Shown here: piece by piece, positions 11,876 through 23,538 of the stretch
Layout: each line of letters begins with the position of its first letter
Numbering within the stretch: the stretch's first letter is position 1
Source of the DNA: Phymorhynchus buccinoides
Lineage: Eukaryota > Mollusca > Gastropoda > Neogastropoda > Raphitomidae
Reading direction: 5' to 3'
Length of the DNA: 64,000 bases
Assembly (NCBI GenBank): GCA_017654935.2
Contig: CM065712.1
Span: 27,228,030 to 27,292,029 of the forward strand
Program-made: the position numbers and the translations under genes
The notes under the pieces: generated by a model
The model's database searches: none
What the model saw: only the letters and a program-made list of their open reading frames with translations
Told to the model about the DNA's origin: nothing

Positions 11876-12658
11876 TGGGTGCTACTCCCAAAAAAGAAAA
11901 ATACTGAAAGACCGGGGTCCAGGGGCCGCCCAGGCCCCTGGCGGGGTACAGGGGTACAGCTGAAGCAAAAATGCAATTGCAGAGATCGTTTCCATAGCTC
12001 TCCTGCGATCTGGGAATGGGTGAGGAACAGATTACGATTTGACATCATAGTTCTGTTGGCAGACGACAGTTGACACTTCGTAAAGTGACTGTCTAAGTTG
12101 CTGAGACATGACAAGTCACATTACCTTTTTACAAGAAATACAAAAGATCTATGGTTAAAATCATATTTTCATGACTAAGATTTTGTACTGACATTTCAGA
12201 AACACAACTATAAAGTTATAAAGCCGTTCAAATAGAAGATAATAATTAGATCATAAGTGAAATACGATGTCAGTGGATCCAAACATGACTCTCAATTGAG
12301 TTTTTCTAAGCAACATTGTTAACATATTCATACCTTTAACATCATAAATATCATTTGGTGAATTGAAAAATAGTTGTAACTTACCTTTCTGCGAAGTTTG
12401 TAGCTTTCATGACACAAAATTCATGCTGATAATGTTGAATTTAATTCAAATAAGTATGTGTGAATATGACTCGGCCGCCATTTTTGTTGTTGTATTTTCA
12501 CTTCCGGTGGTTGGAAGACCCAGATTCAAAATGCCCCCAACCACAGTTAACAGATCAACCTTTTTTGGGGGGGACAAAATTTTAAAACTACGGAATTTCT
12601 GTCTCAGCAGAAAACTTAATTTACGGATTTCCGTTTATACGGAAGGTAGTAGCACCCA
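11876..12658. mobile_element. TGGGTG...CACCCA element, family E, copy 3
   Basis: Inverted ends TGGGTGCTACT and AGTAGCACCCA, 783 bp. A clear target duplication is not visible. Inserted in the same CA-rich tandem sequence only about 30 bp from copy 2. Confidence 0.5.
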
Positions 12659-12659
12659 T

Positions 12660-13045
12660 GCACACACTTACACACATGTTGTCATTTAAGCATTTTCGCA
12701 CATACCACCTGATACCTACATAAAACTATTAAAAGCATAACCACACACACACATACCAAAATATGCATAATCACATGCAGTCATTTAAGCATTTTCGTAC
12801 ATGTATACTAACTGATACCTACATAAAACTATTAAAAGCATAACCACACACACACATATCAAAATATGCATAATCACATGCAGTCATTTAAGCATTTTCG
12901 TACATGTATACTAACTGATACCTACATAAAACTATTAAAAGCATAACCACACACACACATACCAAAATATGCATAATCACATGCAGTCATTTAAGCATTT
13001 TCGTACATGTATACCAACTGATACATAAAAGCATAACCACACACA
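12660..13045. repeat. About 105-bp tandem repeat, about 3.5 copies
   Basis: Units contain CAGTCATTTAAGCATTTTCG, ACTGATACCTACATAAAACT and a CACACA block. Flanking fragments at 11330 and 11845 belong to the same array, split by two insertions. Confidence 0.85.
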
Positions 13046-13624
13046 CTTACACACACTTCATCTTCAGTCACCCACCCACACCTCACAATAACCATTGATT
13101 CCATAAAACCAACATTTGGACTTTCAAGAAAAAATCAACAACAAAAAATCAAGCGGAAGAAATAAAAGTTAGGCAGACATGCCTTAGAACCAGAGCATAC
13201 AATGATACATTTAGAAAAAAAATCGTCTTGTTTTTTTTACCGGTCTATGACTCCAAATAAAGTCACGTTTAACAGTTGTTTAAGGTTTTGTTTGTTTTTG
13301 ACAAACTTTCCAGCAAAACGAAGAAGAAAAAAGTTTAAAAAAAAAAAAAAGCAGAACACATCAGAAAAAAAATCTCAACACTTGACACATTAAAAAACAC
13401 ACCAAAAAACCCTCACCACTGCTCACAAACTTTCCAGCAAAACGAAGAAAAAAAGTACCAAAAAAACAACCCACAAAGCCATACACATCAGAAAAAAATG
13501 AGGAAAATAATCTCAACACTTGGCACATTAAAAACAACAACAACAACAAAAACACCACACTACTACTGCTGCAGTAATATGTGATGCAGTACGCGAATAC
13601 CCAGCTAAAGTCGGCCAGCCACAA

Positions 13625-13656
<32 letters not shown>

Positions 13657-13922
13657 TTTGATTGATTGAAAAATTGTTAAAAATAAACTATTAGAGATAG
13701 ATGAATTCTGTTTTTTGCCTGTTAATCTGTTGTCTCTGGCCTTTCTGAAAATATGAATAAGTCAAAAGTGATAATTTACGACATTAGCCTGGTTTTCCTG
13801 TGCTGCATCACATATATGCATCAGCAATTTGCATGCAGTCAAACGTTCCAGCAAACAGAAGAAAAAAAAAGTCCAAAAAAAGAAGAAGAAAAAAACACAT
13901 TTAAAAAAAAACCCAAACCCCA

Positions 13923-13963
<41 letters not shown>

Positions 13964-14535
13964 AGTACCACTACTGTAGTTTATCATGTATCAGCGATTT
14001 GCACGAAGTGATATTGATAAGTCATAGTGATTGTCAAGTTTGTAAGCGAGTGAACTCTTCCCCCGACCGGCAGACCTTTTCTGTTTTACCCGCACAGCCA
14101 CACTCCGTTTTTAATTTGGTGGGTGGGGGTGGTGGTGGGGTGGGTGGGTGGGTGGGTGGGTGTGACATTTGAAAAGGAGACAGTTTGATGAAGACGAGGA
14201 AAGAGCAGTGAATAAAGCTCAAGGAAGGGAAACAAAAATGTTCACACGCCAGATCATCACCCAGTACAAAGGAGTTAGTGGAGGAGGTGGGGGACAGAAT
14301 GTCCACCAATACATTACATCTCATCTACAGTGGTGTCCCGAGGCACCGGCCATAGGCCACTGACCTATTCAAATTGAAAATGTCATATTGTGTTCTCCCC
14401 TGTCAGGATAAATGTCTGATTACATTTTTAACACTGGCACTTATCGTTTTTTTGCAAGAGCCAATCGATTTCTCATCGTCTGAGGACAGTTTGTCCTATC
14501 ACTTTTTTCGATCCTGCGACAGTACACCACTGCAT
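13046..14535. other. 3' flank of cyclin T, no gene recognised
   Basis: Contains AAC/AAA-rich stretches, GA repeats at 13624-13655, (TAC)n at 13923-13964 and a GGGT tract at 14120-14162. Part of it is presumably the cyclin T 3' UTR. Confidence 0.45.
14110..14115 (-). terminator. Possible ATTAAA poly(A) signal
   Basis: The minus strand reads ATTAAA about 420 bases downstream of the cyclin T stop. No AATAAA occurs on the minus strand between 13600 and the stop. Weak support: the motif is short and the cleavage region was not identifiable. Confidence 0.2.
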
Positions 14536-15667
14536 CTACTGGGGAGGGGGAGGGGGTGGGGGAGGGGGGTTGTCCGGCAGGGGAGGGGGCAGGGGGGGGT
14601 GCTGGGGGGCCACCATCCTACCACGACCCCCCAGCCCTCCGGCGTAAGGATACGGCCCCCCGGCGTTGGCCGCGGAGGAGGCATACAGGTGCTGCATGTG
14701 AGCCGACACCCGCGACATGTTATCCACCGTGGGGGTTTCCGGCGCCCCGAACCCCCCCCCGTTGGCGTCCGTGGGGGTGTCCGGCTCGAAGATGTCCATG
14801 GGCAGGCTCATGTCGATCGTCTGGTCCGAGAAGGTGAACCCGCTCGACTGAGACTGAAGCTGAGGCCGCGACCCCCGAACCCGACCCTTGACGCTTCCGT
14901 CCCCCGAGAGGCCGGGAAGCGGTAGGGCGGCGGTGGAAGAAGATGAGCTACTACTACGGTGAGAGTGAGAGCTCCTCTCTCGGCCCGAAGAATGGTGTTT
15001 GCCGGGCGTAGTAGTAGTAGTAGCAGCTGTGGCGGCGTGTTGTTGAGCGTGTTGTTGATGAACAGGTCGATGATGATGATGATGCCTCCTCTCTCTTCCT
15101 GCCTGCGACACACGTCTTTCGTGGAGGGCGCCCTCTGCTGGAAACAAGGGCAGCCTCAGCGTCAGCTTCTCCCCCTGCTGCGCTGCCGCGGGTGTGGGTT
15201 CCAGGGCGGGGATGTCCGAGGACACCACTGTGGGCCCTGAACGAGCCGACCCCACCTCCGGGGTCATTCGGATCTTCACCTTGAGCGGGGAAGGGTAGTG
15301 GTGTGGAGGGGCCGGGGCCGGGGGGGGGGGAGGGGGTAGCCGAGGCCAGGCTCCCGTCCTTCTTCTTGAACAGCTTGAGAGTGACGGGGGAACACGAGCT
15401 CTCCCGTTTCGGAGACTTGGGTTTCAACGAGGAGGAGGAGGAGGAAGAAGTGAGGGCCATTTTTCTCAGGTGGCTTTCTTTGCTGCGCCGTTCCGTTCCC
15501 GGTTGGGGGGCGGCTTTCTCCTGGGGTGTGTGACTCAGGCGGGCATATTTGGGCGCGCTCTCTCCTCCGCCCGCGGGCCTCTGTCGCCATGCCGCCGCCG
15601 CTTCTCCCTCATCACCAGACTGGGACAGGCTGCGTTTACGAGACTCTTCAGCATGCGTGTACAGCAC
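14536..15667 (-). CDS. CCNT: Cyclin T exon 11 (C-terminal tail, one-base frame break)
   Basis: The terminal exon starts at TACAG|GTGCTG and ends at TAG 14538-14536. The first part reads VLYTHAEESRKRSLSQSGDE onward to KLFKKKDGSLASATPSPP; the second reads HHYPSPLKVKIRMTPEVGS, a His-rich RRHHHHHRPVHQQHAQQH, and ends PPLPPPLPDNPPPPP. KVKIRM recalls the KMRIKV strings of vertebrate cyclin T, and the proline-rich end matches too. The two halves differ by one base; the switch lies at or near the 11-G run at 15320-15330. Total length is a multiple of three plus one. A homopolymer error or polymorphism is the simplest explanation. Confidence 0.85.
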
Positions 15668-15722
15668 CTGTAGGAACAAAACAACAACAACAAAACGAAA
15701 GGTAACTTTGATGGTTTCAGTA

Positions 15723-15874
15723 CAGTGGAACCTCCCTTGTAAGACCTCCCATTATAAGACTCCCTCCCACACAAGACCTACTTCTCTGAGACATTGCCCT
15801 TCTTTGTAAGTATTAAAATTACCTCCCTTATAAGACCCCTCCTTTATAAAACCTCATTTTGGATGATTTTTGAA
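15723..15874 (+). mobile_element. Family A MITE, right end truncated (intron 10)
   Basis: TA followed by CAGTGGAACCTCCCTTGTAA, then the family core (AGACATTGCCCTTCTTTGTA) to TTTTGGATGATTTTTGAAGT. The inverted right end is missing. Confidence 0.8.
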
Positions 15875-15939
15875 GTTAGCCCGGAGGGCTAGTGAACATT
15901 TTAAAGCTTGGCCAGCCCTGACCACTCTCAGACACACAT

Positions 15940-16840
15940 GTACTCTCTCTTTCTCTCACAGTGTCACACACATACACACACACACTCACACATACTACAC
16001 ACAATCTCTCTCTTTCTCTCACACACTCACACTTTCTCTCTTTCACACACACATACACACAATCTCTTTCTCTCACACACTCACACTTTCTCTCTTAGTT
16101 TCACACACACATTCACACACACACACACACACACACACTACACACAATCTCTCTCTTTCTCTCACACACACACTCACACTTTCTCTCTTAGTTTCACACA
16201 CACACACACTACACACAATCTCTCTCTTTCTCTCACACACACACTCACACTTTCTCTCTTTCACACACACACACAATCTCTCTCTTTCTCTCAGTCTCAC
16301 ACACACCACACACTTTCTTTCTTTCACACACACATTCACACACTACACACAATCTCTCTCTTCCTCTCACACACAACACACACTCACACTTTCTCTCTTT
16401 AACATACACACACAATCTCTCTCTTCCTCTCACGCGCAACACACACACACTTTCTCTCTTTCACACACACACACACACACACAGTCTCTCTATCTCACAC
16501 ACACACACAGCTTTTCTCTTTCACACACACACTACACTGTAGTACACACAATCTCTCTCTTTCTCTCACACACACACTTTCTCTCTTTCACACACACACA
16601 CACACAATCTCTCTCTTTCTCTACACACAACACACACACACACTTTCTTTCACACACACACACACACTACACACAATCTCTCTTTCTCTCACACACACAC
16701 ACTTTCTCTCTTTCACACACACTACACACAATCTCTTTCACACACACACACATTCACACTTTCTTTCTTTCACACACACACACACACTACACATAATCTC
16801 TCTCTGTCTCCCTCTCTCTCACTCGCACACACACACACCC
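15940..16840. repeat. CA/CT minisatellite (intron 10)
   Basis: About 900 bases of alternating (CA)n and CTCTCTCTTTCTCT blocks, higher-order period roughly 60-65 bp, running to within a few bases of the exon 10 donor. The long His/Ser/Leu ORF through it is not a gene. Confidence 0.9.
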
Positions 16841-16842
16841 AC

Positions 16843-18111
16843 CTTATCATGTCCCTGCGAGTCCTTGAGATCCTTGACGATCACCTTGGCCTCCTTCAGG
16901 TGAACGTTGTTGGGCACCGAACTGAAAGCCCCATCCCTCTTGATCAGCTTCACCGGAGAAGCAGAACAAGCAGAACTAGAAGCAGTAGGCGGTGCTGCCC
17001 TGACAGGCTTATCCCACAGTTCCGTCTTGACCTTCATTGACCCCGGTTCCGTCTTGACCTTGACCTGGTGAAGGGAGTGGGAGTGAGCGGCTTCCGACGT
17101 TTGAGCTGAGGCAGGGGGGGCAGCAGGCGTAGGGGGTAGTAGGGAAGGGGTCAGATGCTGCTGCTGCTGCGACCGTTCTCCTTTCACGGGAAGGGTGGCG
17201 GGGTCTTTCGGATGGTGAGGGTGAGGGTGCGTCTGCCGTTGGTAAGGCTGGTGGTGGAGCTGATGACGATGCTGGGAGGAGGAGGAGGGGGGCTGAGGAG
17301 GATGTGAGGGTTTCATCACTCTAGACGATGACGACGGTAGTGTAGAAGCGTGAGGGTGAGCGGGAAAACCCCCAGGCTCGCTCTTCACCTCCGCCTTGAT
17401 CTTGGGAGCGGGAACAGCCGACAGTTGATGCTGCTGCTGCTGCTGCTGCGGTACTTGCTGCTCTGCCCTCTGGTGGTAGTAGTCTTGCAGTGACAGCTTT
17501 TTGGTCGACGCTGCAGTCCCCTGAGAGGACATCGCCAAACTCGGCCTCTGCTCCTCTTCCAGCGGCTGCAACCTCGAGTTGCTATGCCCCTTGGTAGCGC
17601 TCGACGACGACGACGACGATGACGACGAAGAAGAAGAAGAGTTCTGCCCCCTGTTGCTCGCAGCAACAGCAGCAGCGGCGGCGCACGAAGCCGGGACAGG
17701 CACGGCTTGAGCCCGCCCCGCGAACGGCGACGATGTTGACGAACTCGCCCTCAAGGCTGCAGCACTGCTACTGCTCTCCCCGGCCAACACCATGCTCCTC
17801 TGGGTGTTGTCGTGAGGCTGGTGCGCTCTGGGATTCCCCGAAGAGGAAGAAGAAGAAGAGGAGGAGGAGGCCCCTCCTTTCTGGTGGCGCACTGAACTGG
17901 GGTTGGCGAATTCCGACAACGGTTTGGCCGGGGTGCCCAGAGTGCAGGAGGACGTGGAAGGTCCCTCGAAGGCCGGCCCAGGAACGCTGGAGGAGGAGGA
18001 GGAGGAGGAGGAGGAGGAGGGGAAGGGGGGATTTCGTCGGGCGGCTTCCGGATCCATGCGCTGGAGGAAGCCTTCGAGCTTGAAACGCTTCCCTTGTTTC
18101 TCTTCCTGGGT
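16843..18111 (-). CDS. CCNT: Cyclin T exon 10 (disordered Ser/Gln/His-rich tail)
   Basis: A 1269-base open exon (423 codons) between CATCAG|ACC and AAG|GTGGGTG. It opens TQEEKQGKRFKLEGFLQRMD and then is low complexity: polySer runs, QQQQQQ near 17430, and a His-rich segment (HRHQLHHQPYQRQ, HPHPHH) near 17210-17270. It includes KLSLQDYYHQRAEQQ, which resembles the VSLKEYRAKHAEE motif of vertebrate cyclin T. Several basic KxKxE-type motifs (KIKAEVKSE, VKVKTEPGSMKVKTE) look like sumoylation sites. Vertebrate cyclin T1 uses its His-rich tail for condensates and CTD contact, so the same role is inferred here. Confidence 0.88.
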
Positions 18112-18238
18112 CTGATGACAAAGAAAGGTCTGCGAAAACCGTCCATGTTCACATTGTACATCAAAGTTAAAACATCATCAAAAAATACATGTGAAGACCA
18201 ACTTTTTTCAACAATCATAATGAGCGAATTTTTTTTCC

Positions 18239-18404
18239 TGCCAGGGGGCGTAGCGCTCGAGAGGGGCTAATCCTCTCTATATTCTTTGGTGGGGATAAAG
18301 AGAGAGAGAGAGATAGGGAGGAGTCCAACCCTCTCTCTCTCTCTCTCTCACTACGCCCAACTAAGAATATAGCGTGATAAGCCCCTCTCGAGCGCTATGC
18401 CCCC
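18239..18404. mobile_element. Foldback element upstream of exon 10 (intron 9)
   Basis: Left GGGGGCGTAGCGCTCGAGAG and right CTCTCGAGCGCTATGCCCCC form an inverted pair of about 27 bp. The interior has GA/CT tracts that also pair. It lies about 130 bases upstream of the exon 10 acceptor. Confidence 0.7.
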
Positions 18405-18689
18405 CAGTGGGGAAAAAAATCCCACTAAGTCGCTAATTCCCCCACCACCAATCCGCTCCTCTCCACCCCCTTGTACTCAGTTTCCGTGAAATGATGAAGT
18501 GGCTGTCACATGGCGTGCCCGCATGTGTGTGTGCGTGTGCGTGTGCGTGTATGTGTGTTTCTGTAAGTTGTGTACCTTTTTCAAGATATGCGTTTTTGTT
18601 CATTTGTATATATATATGTACTTTTCTATATTCTACTCATGAAAAATGTATGTACGTTCGTCATAATCTGATTGTATAAGATAATGTAT

Positions 18690-18780
18690 ATTCTATGTTG
18701 TATTTGCATTAAATATGTAAAGCGCTTAGAGCCCTAAATCAGAGAATAGGCTATATAAATAATCATTATTATTATTATAC
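18690..18780 (+). mobile_element. L2/SINE-type 3' tail
   Basis: ATGTAAAGCGCTTAGAGCCC and GGCTATATAAATAATCATTA, ending in (ATT)n. This tail form is shared with 27777-27900 and, inverted, with 44965-45035. Confidence 0.55.
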
Positions 18781-18908
18781 CCCAATTTTCGATTTTCAAG
18801 AACCCCCCCGAGAAAAAACCCAACCAACAACAAACAAAAAACCATCTTAAAAATCTGTAATTTATCACAGTTTTCAGGAAGATGGCAAGAGAATGTTGCT
18901 TACTACTA

Positions 18909-19694
18909 CAGTGGAATCTCCCTTATAAGACTCCCTCCCGTATAAGACCTACTTTTCTGAGACATTGCTCTCCTAGATCTTTGTAAGAATTAAAATCACC
19001 TCCCTTGTAAGACCCTCCCATATAGGTTCCCAGGGCTTTCAGCTATCCCCAAGTAAGGACCTTGTAAGGACCTGTAGGCCTAAGGATAATCTGCATCTTT
19101 TAGCCAACGATCTTGAAAGGAACACTTTCCCAGCATTGTGAACAATGTCAGGGTTCCCAGGGCTTTCAGCTATCCCCAAGTAAGGACCTTGTAAGGACCT
19201 GTAGGCCTAAGGATAATCTGCATCTTTTAGCCAACGATCTTGAAAGGAACACTTTCCCAGCATTGTGAACAATGTCTAAGCAGACACAAAAACTATGGCT
19301 GGCACAGATATACGCATTTTCTCGCAAAACGACACCAGGATAAAGAATGAGATTTCAGTCCAATTTCTCTTGACAACTCGCGGTGCATCGTTCGTCTGCT
19401 AGGCGGTCAGTTGAAACGGGAAGGTGGGGGAGGGGGGTAAGGTGGAGTAGGTGCTGAGCGACGTTTCTCAAGTGTAAAAGTGCTGCTTCTGCGATCTATT
19501 TTGAGTATGGTCTTGCTGCTCAGGGCAGTTTTTGGCAGCTGTCAGGACTTGCGAGGACCTTGAAGTGAATGTAAGCACTTACAAGGCCTTACTTGGAGAT
19601 TTCAATTGGTCAAGACTTATAAGGACTGGTAAGGCCCCTATGAACCCTGTATTTAAGCCCTCATTTTGGAGGTCTTATAAGGGAGGTACCACTA
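18909..19694 (+). mobile_element. Family A MITE split by a 625-bp insertion
   Basis: Left half CAGTGGAATCTCCCTTATAA (TA at 18907-18908) stops near 19023; the right half resumes at about 19651 (CCTCATTTTGGAGGTCTTAT) and ends AGGTACCACTA|TA. The two halves make one normal copy. Intron 9. Confidence 0.75.
19025..19649. mobile_element. Insertion inside the split family A MITE
   Basis: Starts GGTTCCCAGGGCTTTCAGCT and ends AAGGCCCCTATGAACCCTG, short imperfect inverted ends (CAGGGTTC). Its left 127 bp is tandemly duplicated (19025 and 19152). AAGGACCTTGTAAGGACCTG-type motifs occur at both ends. Confidence 0.55.
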
Positions 19695-19831
19695 TACTAG
19701 TCACTGTCACTGACGTGATGCCCCTCGCTAGGCCAGTTCACAAGAGTAAAGATCACAATATGTTAACAAAAAAAGTTGATCCTTCAGTGTTCCCCATGCT
19801 TCCAAAATTTTAAGGGTCATCATGACCCTTT

Positions 19832-20489
19832 CAGAGCTTAATCTAGGATTTCTGAAAAAGGGGGGCAGTGCCCCCCTCATGTCAAAAAAAGGGGGGCACT
19901 CCCCCCTTTCCAACCCCACATCACATACATAAGAACCAGTACCTCCCCCACCCTCGTACACAGACTTCGTCAGCCACAGCCACTTTTTCATCCAGTCATT
20001 TTGGAACCGATGTTCCTTTGCACTGCCACTGTTGTCATTCTTTTCCGACGTTTTAGATGTAGAAGCCTTTTCTTCGAGGTCTTCACACTCGCTTGGAACA
20101 GGATTTTTTTTCTCTCACTAGTTTGCCTCCGCAAAAATCAAAATCAAACAGGGTCCCTGCCCGCTTCATTTTTAAGAACATTCAAGATGGCGGCCGAAAC
20201 TCTCGCAACTTCCTGTCGGTAGAACGAGAAGAACGCGATTGGTTGATTAACACTAACATTTTGTCAAGAACCAATGAAATGTCGAGAAATCCTTCACTCC
20301 TGCTCGATACTTTTAGTTTATCAAGACGACGGGTTTAGCAGACGACGAAGGTCTTCCCGCATAGATTGGTAAAAACTGCGGGCCGTTCTGCAAATGTGCG
20401 GGACTCGGTCCGCTCCCCGCGCCGATTATCGCGGGAAGGAACAAAATTTCGGGGGATTTTACCAATACCGCGCTCTAGATTAAGCTCTG
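19832..20489. mobile_element. CAG...CTG element with 5-bp target duplication
   Basis: Inverted ends CAGAGCTTAATCTAG and CTAGATTAAGCTCTG, flanked by CCTTT at 19827-19831 and 20490-20494. It interrupts a sequence with two AAATTTTAAGGGTCAT copies. Interior has an AAGATGGCGGCCG motif at 20186 followed by a short ORF only. Confidence 0.75.
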
Positions 20490-20494
20490 CCTTT

Positions 20495-22615
20495 GCCCCC
20501 AAATTTTAAGGGTCATTTGAAAAATTTTGAGGGTCAAAATAAAAGCCATAATAAATGGACAATAATTATGCTCTAAAATAAAGACAAATCTCTTTAACAA
20601 TGTGTACAGACTGCAGAAGAGCTTGTCATCACGATGCTGAAGCCAGTCAAATTCTTCACACCGGACTTGACTTGAATTTGCGAGATACTTTCTTCTTTTC
20701 ATCACTACTGACAGTTGAAGTGAACTTGAAGGGCCTAGAACTGGTTCGAGGGTTTTTGTCACCTCACTTAAAACTTCAGAGTCTTTGGAAGAACTTTGCG
20801 TCGAAGTTTTCGCAATTCAGCGAAGCAGCGCCATTTTTTTGCTTCCAAGAAACGCGTGCAGCAGTGCACGTGCGAGCAGCATGGGTGGCGAGAAACAAAG
20901 GGAAATTACTCTGTGGTTCATGATAGCTTTTGTCGTCTGCTTCAAGCATGGCATAGTAGTGAAAGAATAGGCCCAGTATATTTTGTTGATCGTTTCCTGC
21001 AAGCCGAAATGGCTTCGACATTCTGATCGCGGCGAACACGTTTCAGGAAGCAATCGGCTGAGAGAAAAACTGTACGTCACAATGACGCATTGATTGAAAA
21101 ATGTATACGTCAAACTTGAAACTTTGTACGTAATTTACGTACAGATCTGCGTAATCGGGAACACTGTCCTTCACACTCTTCCCTAAGTACCATGTCCGAG
21201 ATCATTGTGTCAGTTACTGTCTTCTTTGGGGGGCGGGGAAATTTAAAAAAAGCGTGTGTCATGAATGACACGTAGCCCGCAGCTGCACGTTAATTTGAAT
21301 AAAAGAAATGTCAGTAAAAGGAATACAGGGAAACCTATTTAGTACGATTTAAACGAGAGCCCGTGTGTAACGAGTGGTTTCAAAATTCCCGACCACAAGC
21401 CTTCTTTTTCCTTGTTAAATAATTCTGCATACAACGAGCTCGCTACAACGAGCAACTTGCATATAACGTACAATTCATTGACTCCCAAAGTCAAGCTTTT
21501 ATGCAAAAACTACATGGTTAGAACGAGAACGCACTTACAACCACACCGCCATCCCAAAGTCACGCTTTCTTGCACAACTACCTGGCTAGAACGAGAACAC
21601 ACTGACAAAAAAACATCGCCATCTTGACTGACCCCTCGATATGTAAGCGGCATTCTGATTGGCCGATATATTCTGTTTGCGCACTGATCTTGTGACTTCC
21701 GGGAAATTTTAACTTTCTCTTAAAACGCGTGTGTATTTTATGTTTTTGATGTTATCGCGTGTTAATAAACTGTTTTAAAGTATATGTAATCGGCATTAAA
21801 AACCCTATGGATACAGGATACTGGGCTTACAACCATGCTTTGTTGGGTAAGTGTGTTGTTTCCGTTTTTCTGTCTTTTTCACACTTTACCAGCACGCACA
21901 TCACAGTAGATGTGAGGAGCGATTGATAGGTTCGTCAGGGTTGCCAAAATCGATAACCTGACATAACATCATCCCTACCACCAGACTTTATCGAAAAATC
22001 ACACGCACAAATTTCACAAAAAGCGTAAGTTTCGCCTTTTCTTCCTGACACAATGAAAGGCCATTTCTCCGTGCATGTCTCTCGAAATAAACAGGAACGC
22101 TTTGAAACTTTTTCTTTCTTACAAGAAGAATCATCCTCACACGACCGTTCAGACGCCATTTTTTCAACCTTGACTAAACTGGCTACAACAGCCAATGAAA
22201 ATTTGGCTACAACAGCCAATGAGAATTGATTTCACTGAACTACAACAGCCAATGAGAATTGATTTCACTGAAGATTTAACCAATCAGAATAACTCTCTGT
22301 AAAGAAGTTGATAGCGAATCATAAAAAAGGCGCAAACCATGATCCGTGGCGCGAACTGAAACCTAGTGCAACATAAGCGGTAGACAGGTGGAAAAATTGC
22401 ACGCTTCCACGATTTTATCGACTTTCCGAGAAGTCATTAAAAAAATCGGCAAAAACGGGACACGTCATGCTTTTCGCCAAAAATCCGAGACAAATACGTC
22501 TATGCAAGGACGGTTGGCAGCCCTGCAAATGCCAGAAAACTCACTGAACGACAGAGAGAATGTGAGGTACGTGGTCAAGCCATTACCCAATGAACAGTCA
22601 TACACATAAACATTA
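20495..22615. other. Mostly unassigned intron 9 DNA
   Basis: Apart from the finger fragment at 21935-22159 no gene is seen. 21340-21640 has AACGAG-rich text (CTCGCTACAACGAGCAACTT) typical of pogo-like transposon ends. Three near-copies of CTACAACAGCCAATGA lie at 22182-22250. Confidence 0.45.
21935..22159 (-). pseudogene. Zinc-finger fragment of a transposase-like gene
   Basis: From ATG 22159 the minus strand reads MASERSCEDDSSCKKEKVSK, RSCLFRETCTEKWPFIVSG, RKGETYAFCEICACDFSIKS and GGRDDV. The C-x2-C pair with W-x-F-I...S-R-K-G...A-F-C and F-S-I-x-x-G-G is the finger found at the N terminus of hAT-type transposases and of zinc finger proteins derived from them. The rest of the gene is not seen, so it is a fragment, or a first exon. 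It lies in cyclin T intron 9, same strand. Confidence 0.55.
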
Positions 22616-23203
22616 CCATATTTTTCAGACTATAAGGCGATATTTTTTCCTCCAATTTCGACCTATGCACCTAATAAACGAGGGCGCCCTATAAGTGAAC
22701 AAAATCGTGAGAAGAGAGGCAACGATTGCCGTACTCAGTACAGTCTACTGTGAGTCGCAACATCGAAAGTGGTAACGAGTCGCCGATATGATGAATACTC
22801 ACGTTAAAATACTTTATTATTATTAAAATCCCTATTATCGTCCGAGATACCATCCATCAGATGCCACAACCCTTCATTGGATGTAAAATGCATCGTTGTA
22901 GAGCTTAAAATGCCATAAATTTCACCAGTTCCGCGAAGAATTGGCCCAAATCAACAACCGGAAGTCGCAAAAACGGAAGTTTCGATTATTTGAGAAGGGA
23001 GCCAACTCTCGTTTACGACAACAAAAATGGCGGTCGGTGATCGTTTACAGGACGTGTACGGGCTTCAAACTTCGACTTTCTGTTGCGAGGTGTGTATCGC
23101 CTTATAAACGAGGGCGCCTTTTACATGGATTTTGTCAGATTTTTCTTGAAAATTGCCCTATTCGCCTTATACACAGCAGCGCCTAATGAGCCGAAAAATA
23201 CGG
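22616..23203. mobile_element. CCGTATTTTTCGG MITE, family F, copy 1
   Basis: Left CCATATTTTTCAGACTATAA, right GCCGAAAAATACGG, TA at the left and TG at the right. Nearly identical in layout to copy 2 at 39853-40432. Confidence 0.75.
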
Positions 23204-23538
23204 TGATTAAGAACTGGATAATATTATCTTTTTTTTTTAAATCAACAAAATATGCAAAATCAACAAATCAACAACGCGCTTAAAATAAAAGTGATATAAT
23301 AAAATAAACAAAGAAAAGTGATTATTCTAACTTAGGAAATAATTGACCAAAATAAAAGTTATTTCAAGAAACAGACTCACTTCACCACACACAACCTTCC
23401 ACCACCATGGTCCAATGCACACAGAAGCATCAGTCAACATTCCCGCCAAACAGCCTCTGATGCCCGCACGCAAGCCACAAACAGGCAGCCAAGTCTCAAT
23501 CAGTCACACGCACGTGCAAAACTATAATCTCACATATG

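Noticed and set aside
15870..16796. A 308-codon His/Ser/Leu-rich ORF on the plus strand
   Set aside because: It is a read-through of a CA/CT minisatellite in cyclin T intron 10; no domain and no independent gene signal.
17619..18115. Arg/Glu-rich plus-strand ORFs opposite exon 10
   Set aside because: Shadows of the Ser-rich coding strand; exon 10 is supported by homology and splice phase.
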